64,000 bases of DNA from contig CAWKFA010000002.1 in assembly GCA_963848825.1 (NCBI GenBank), positions 496,001-560,000 on the forward strand, in the 5' to 3' direction. Of this stretch, positions 61,252 to 64,000 are shown piece after piece (position 1 is the stretch's first letter; each line of letters begins with the position of its first letter). The translations under genes were made by a program, and so were the position numbers. Origin of the DNA: CAVVSQ01 sp963848825. GTDB lineage: Bacteria; Planctomycetota; Planctomycetia; Gemmatales; Gemmataceae. The notes beneath the pieces are model-generated. The model worked only from the letters and a program-made list of their open reading frames with translations. It had not been told where the DNA came from and searched no databases.

Positions 61252-63236
61252 ATGACTCAGGCCCTTCGCCACGTCTTGAATCGATTGGCTAGCGCAATTC
61301 CTCAGCTATTCGGTCAACGACCGCGCCGCGGCTACCTGCCATCCTCGGTCGGCAACCGGTCCCCGCGACCGGGCCTGGAACTTCTCGACGACCGCTTGAC
61401 GCCAAGCACGCTGATTAGCGAGTTGCCCTATGTCATTTCCGTTCCCGGCACTTATCAACTGGCATCCGACCTTTATTATGGGGAAACTACGGGAAGCGCC
61501 ATTTCAGTGCAAGCGACTGGCGTAATTATCGATTTGAGCGGCCATAAGCTTTGGAGTGACGCTGGGCCGACAACCATGGCCACGGGCATCGACTCAAGCC
61601 AGCAATCGAATATCACGGTCCAAAACGGCACCATCGCGGGCTTTCTTTTCGGCATTCGCCTTTGGGGTGAAACCGATTCCGGGAACCAGGTTCACGACAT
61701 GCACCTCACCAACAATCTGTATTTTGGTATTTGGGTGGATGGCAGCGACTCCGTGGTCGCCAATAATCGCGTCGAAAATACCGGCGGTACCAATTTGCCC
61801 GATTACACAATACCTGTTGGCATTCATGTCGCCGGCCCGGACTCGACCGTGGCCAACAACCGTGTCACAGGTTTTGTGTGGACCGAAGGGCTGACGAAGG
61901 AAGTCGTCGGCCTGGCCCTGGACGATGCGCCCGACACCAGGGTCACTGGAAATATTTTCGCTCAGAAAACTTATAGTGCCAACAGCTGGGGTTTGTGGGT
62001 CAATTCCATAAATGACGATGGTTCGACAACCATCGCGTTGACCAGCAATGAAATAGTCAACTTCCAGTATGGCAGCGGGCTTGACTATGCGGAAGCCCAG
62101 GCGGCGAACAACCATTACTTAAATGTTCCCGTGCCCTGGATCGGCGCCGGTCAGGACGCTGAAGAAGACCTGGGAGGCAATGTTGACACGTCGGTTAGCG
62201 TACCGTGGATGAGCCGTCATACCGCCATGACGGATTTTCTCAACTTTCACCTGGCGATGGCGTCGGTAGGTGGACAGCCTAAAGATTTCAGCGGCCGACA
62301 ACACGGGGGCCGAATCTTGGGCCTCACCGCAGCGGAGTCACTTGCCAATACAAGTAGCGACCTAACGCTTGCTCCTGATGAGCCTGTCAGCGCGGTCGCC
62401 GGAGAGAACACCTCGATCGCGATAGCGCCAAACTTTACGGAGGCAACGGACGAGAGCCTGCCGCCGCCAATCCAGGTGCCGCCAACTGAAGCACCACCGC
62501 CCGCCAGGAATGACCAGGAAGCCGTCGGTTCAAACGCTGGGATAACTCCCGGCCATCCTGGCCATCCCCGGCCATTGTTGACATTCAAAAAGACTTCACG
62601 GCTACCAATCAAAAAAACGAAGAAGCAGCCACGCTTACAAATACAAACGCCGCCAATGTCGCATTCACCAGTGCAGCCAACGTGGGCAGCCGAAGAAGCA
62701 TCCAGCCCATGGCCGTGGATCACGTTTTGTCCACCGGCGTGCAACAATTAACGATCCCTCCGACAGCCAATGACTCCTCCTGGAACGCCCCGACGTCGCC
62801 GTCCGCCTCGCCCGTGCCGCCCCGATACTTGGCCGGGAATTTACGGGGCAGGGAGGTCGCGCCACCTTCGGCTCCGCTCGAACAACAAGTGCCTTTCGCG
62901 CCGATTCTCGTCATCGGTGCGCCGGAAATGGCAAGCATCGCGGAGCCATGGTTCGAGAGGAGATCCAGCGATGCGGCGAATGGGTTCAGCTTCGTCCCGC
63001 TCAATGTAGACGCAACGCAGTTTAACCTTGCCCAGGCCGCTCCCGAGCCTCTTATTTTGGTACGTTCGGAAGTCTCAAGAAATGCTACCGCAAATTCTCT
63101 CACGAGCATTGTCGTCGTCACTGGACTGGTGTTGGTTAGCGGCGGCCATGTTCATCAATTCATCCATGCGCGGGAGCAAGTAATTCAGCTTCCGCGGCGC
63201 CGAAGTTTTCGCCCGGGACTGGATGTCCGTGCTTAG
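61252..63236 (+). CDS. Exported parallel beta-helix protein with planctomycete N-terminal motif, one frame break
   Basis: About 660 residues when joined. Near residue 45 is LELLDDRLTPS, the motif seen at the N-terminus of exported planctomycete proteins, directly followed by a parallel beta-helix (PbH1-type) region, residues about 60-290, with NNRV and TGN-type repeats (VVANNRVENTGG, VTGNIF). Residues 290-560 are Pro/Ser/Thr-rich and low complexity. Near the C-terminus is one hydrophobic segment (LTSIVVVTGLVLVSG), possibly an anchor. A break near 62540 separates the middle from the tail. It is likely surface-exposed or secreted; the polysaccharide or protein substrate, if any, is unknown. Confidence 0.7.
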
Positions 63237-64000
63237 CCAGGGCGTGACGCCAATAAATGCTTCAGTTCCGCGGCGATTTGTGCGAATACCTCCGACCAGT
63301 CACCAGCCCGTTCCTGACGGAACAAGCGCATCGTCGGATACCAGGGAGTATCTCGACGACCTAGCTGCCAGCGCCAGTCTGGGCCGGCGGGGAGTGTGAC
63401 CCAGACGGGGCGGCCCAGGGCTCCCGCCAGGTGGGCCACGGCACTGTCAATCGTCACGATGATATCCAGGCACATCATTGCCGCCGCGAGATCCCCTAAC
63501 GAGCTAGGATTGAAACCGCTGCCAAGATCAACGACGGGGAAAAGTTGGGACGCCAATTGCTGCCTGCCCGGGCCAATTTGCAGGCTCACCAGTCTCGTGC
63601 CCGCCACGCCGGCCAATGAGGCGAATTGCTCAAGGGGAATGGACCGCAAGTAATCGTGGCGATGGTGGGGGTTCCCCTGCCAGAGAATGCCGACCTCAAG
63701 TGCCCCAACGCGCTTGGTGGGCTTCGTAGCCTGCAGAACATCAGCCCAGTGGGCAATAAGCTTGGGGTCGGCAGTCAGGTAAGGGACGTGCGCGGGAATG
63801 GTGTCCAAAGTCGTGCCGAAGATGCCCGGTAGGCTAAGCAGGGGCACTTGCAGATCGAATGGCGGCAGACCAGGAGCCATTCCCGAAGCGGTGCGCGCAA
63901 AGATTTGATCGATTCCCGCCGCGGCGCGTGCCAGATCGACTAAGGCCGCATGACACTCGAACAATACCCGGCCGCCTAGCCTTTGAACCAACGGCAGATA
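63233..64000 (-). CDS. GT9-like glycosyltransferase, C-terminal part only
   Basis: The gene continues past the right window edge; about 250 residues are visible. It matches the GT-B C-terminal half of the TPR-GT9 protein at 59332: VGILWQGNPHHRHDYLRSIPL, LVSLQIGPGRQQL, DIIVTIDSAVAHLAGALGRPVWVTL, and DTPWYPTMRLFRQ. It may carry TPR repeats upstream, which are not visible. Its stop overlaps the stop of the convergent beta-helix gene by three bases. Confidence 0.75.
   Translation of the reverse strand, partial: YLPLVQRLGGRVLFECHAALVDLARAAAGIDQIFARTASGMAPGLPPFDLQVPLLSLPGIFGTTLDTIPAHVPYLTADPKLIAHWADVLQATKPTKRVGALEVGILWQGNPHHRHDYLRSIPLEQFASLAGVAGTRLVSLQIGPGRQQLASQLFPVVDLGSGFNPSSLGDLAAAMMCLDIIVTIDSAVAHLAGALGRPVWVTLPAGPDWRWQLGRRDTPWYPTMRLFRQERAGDWSEVFAQIAAELKHLLASRPG

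Noticed and set aside
1837..62600. Reading the broken genes as true pseudogenes
   Set aside because: Too many essential genes are hit, each by one-base shifts with motifs intact on both sides; error is the simpler explanation.
1..64000. tRNA, rRNA, CRISPR arrays, transposases, phage genes
   Set aside because: I found no cloverleaf-like sequences, rRNA motifs, regular short repeats with spacers, or integrase/transposase motifs.

Overview
The window is GC-rich bacterial chromosome, most likely from a planctomycete of the Gemmataceae type. The pointers are an exported protein carrying the planctomycete N-terminal motif (LELLDDRLTPS), an RNase E/G whose S1 domain is split by a long Arg/Gly/Glu/Pro-rich insert, a stand-alone nitrogen-type PTS phosphorelay, TPR-glycosyltransferases and several lineage-type proteins of unknown function. 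I see no rRNA, tRNA, CRISPR array, transposase or phage gene.

Layout. 1-8561 (mostly +): a FixL/FixJ-like two-component pair, cofactor-independent phosphoglycerate mutase, an exported metallo-beta-lactamase-fold protein, a fatty acid desaturase and a cupin (both -), a HAD phosphatase, MalQ and an EamA transporter. 8584-12517 (+): an FAD-dependent dehydrogenase, two unknown proteins and a small coiled-coil lipoprotein ending at a strong terminator. 12625-31116 (-): a PpiC-type lipoprotein foldase, Mfd, an exported methyltransferase coupled to an APC permease, uracil-DNA glycosylase, FolD, a compact operon (DSP phosphatase, LPG-synthase-TM protein, DPM-like glycosyltransferase, Pls/PosA-type NRPS), rpsB-tsf and a double-ACT protein. 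31410-38949 (+): hpf, ptsN, ptsH, ptsI, a DUF2344 protein, RNase E/G and an unknown protein. 39016-43200 (-): HemG-type protoporphyrinogen oxidase, a HEAT-like protein and an SppA-like lipoprotein.

43696-57073 (+) is the most notable region. It is a compact hybrid lipopeptide cluster: a FAAL-ACP-KS-AT-MT-ACP polyketide synthase, then a C-A-PCP synthetase that ends in two KAS III-like domains (first with a full Cys/His/Asn triad, second with none), then an MbtH-like domain fused to a MupA/Atu3671-type flavin monooxygenase. The predicted route is: activate a fatty acid, extend it once with malonyl-CoA, C-methylate without ketoreduction, join it to one amino acid (Phe-like code), release it through the KAS III pair rather than a thioesterase, and oxidise it. 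Next come two TPR-glycosyltransferases, an exported beta-helix protein and a partial glycosyltransferase on the opposite strand (57183-64000).

Quality warning. About 28 single-base frame breaks and one in-frame stop interrupt otherwise well-conserved proteins, including housekeeping genes (mfd, ptsI, RNase E/G, phosphoglycerate mutase, hemG). I read these mainly as indel errors in the assembly. Affected genes are given as single genes across the breaks, and each break is placed in the evidence.
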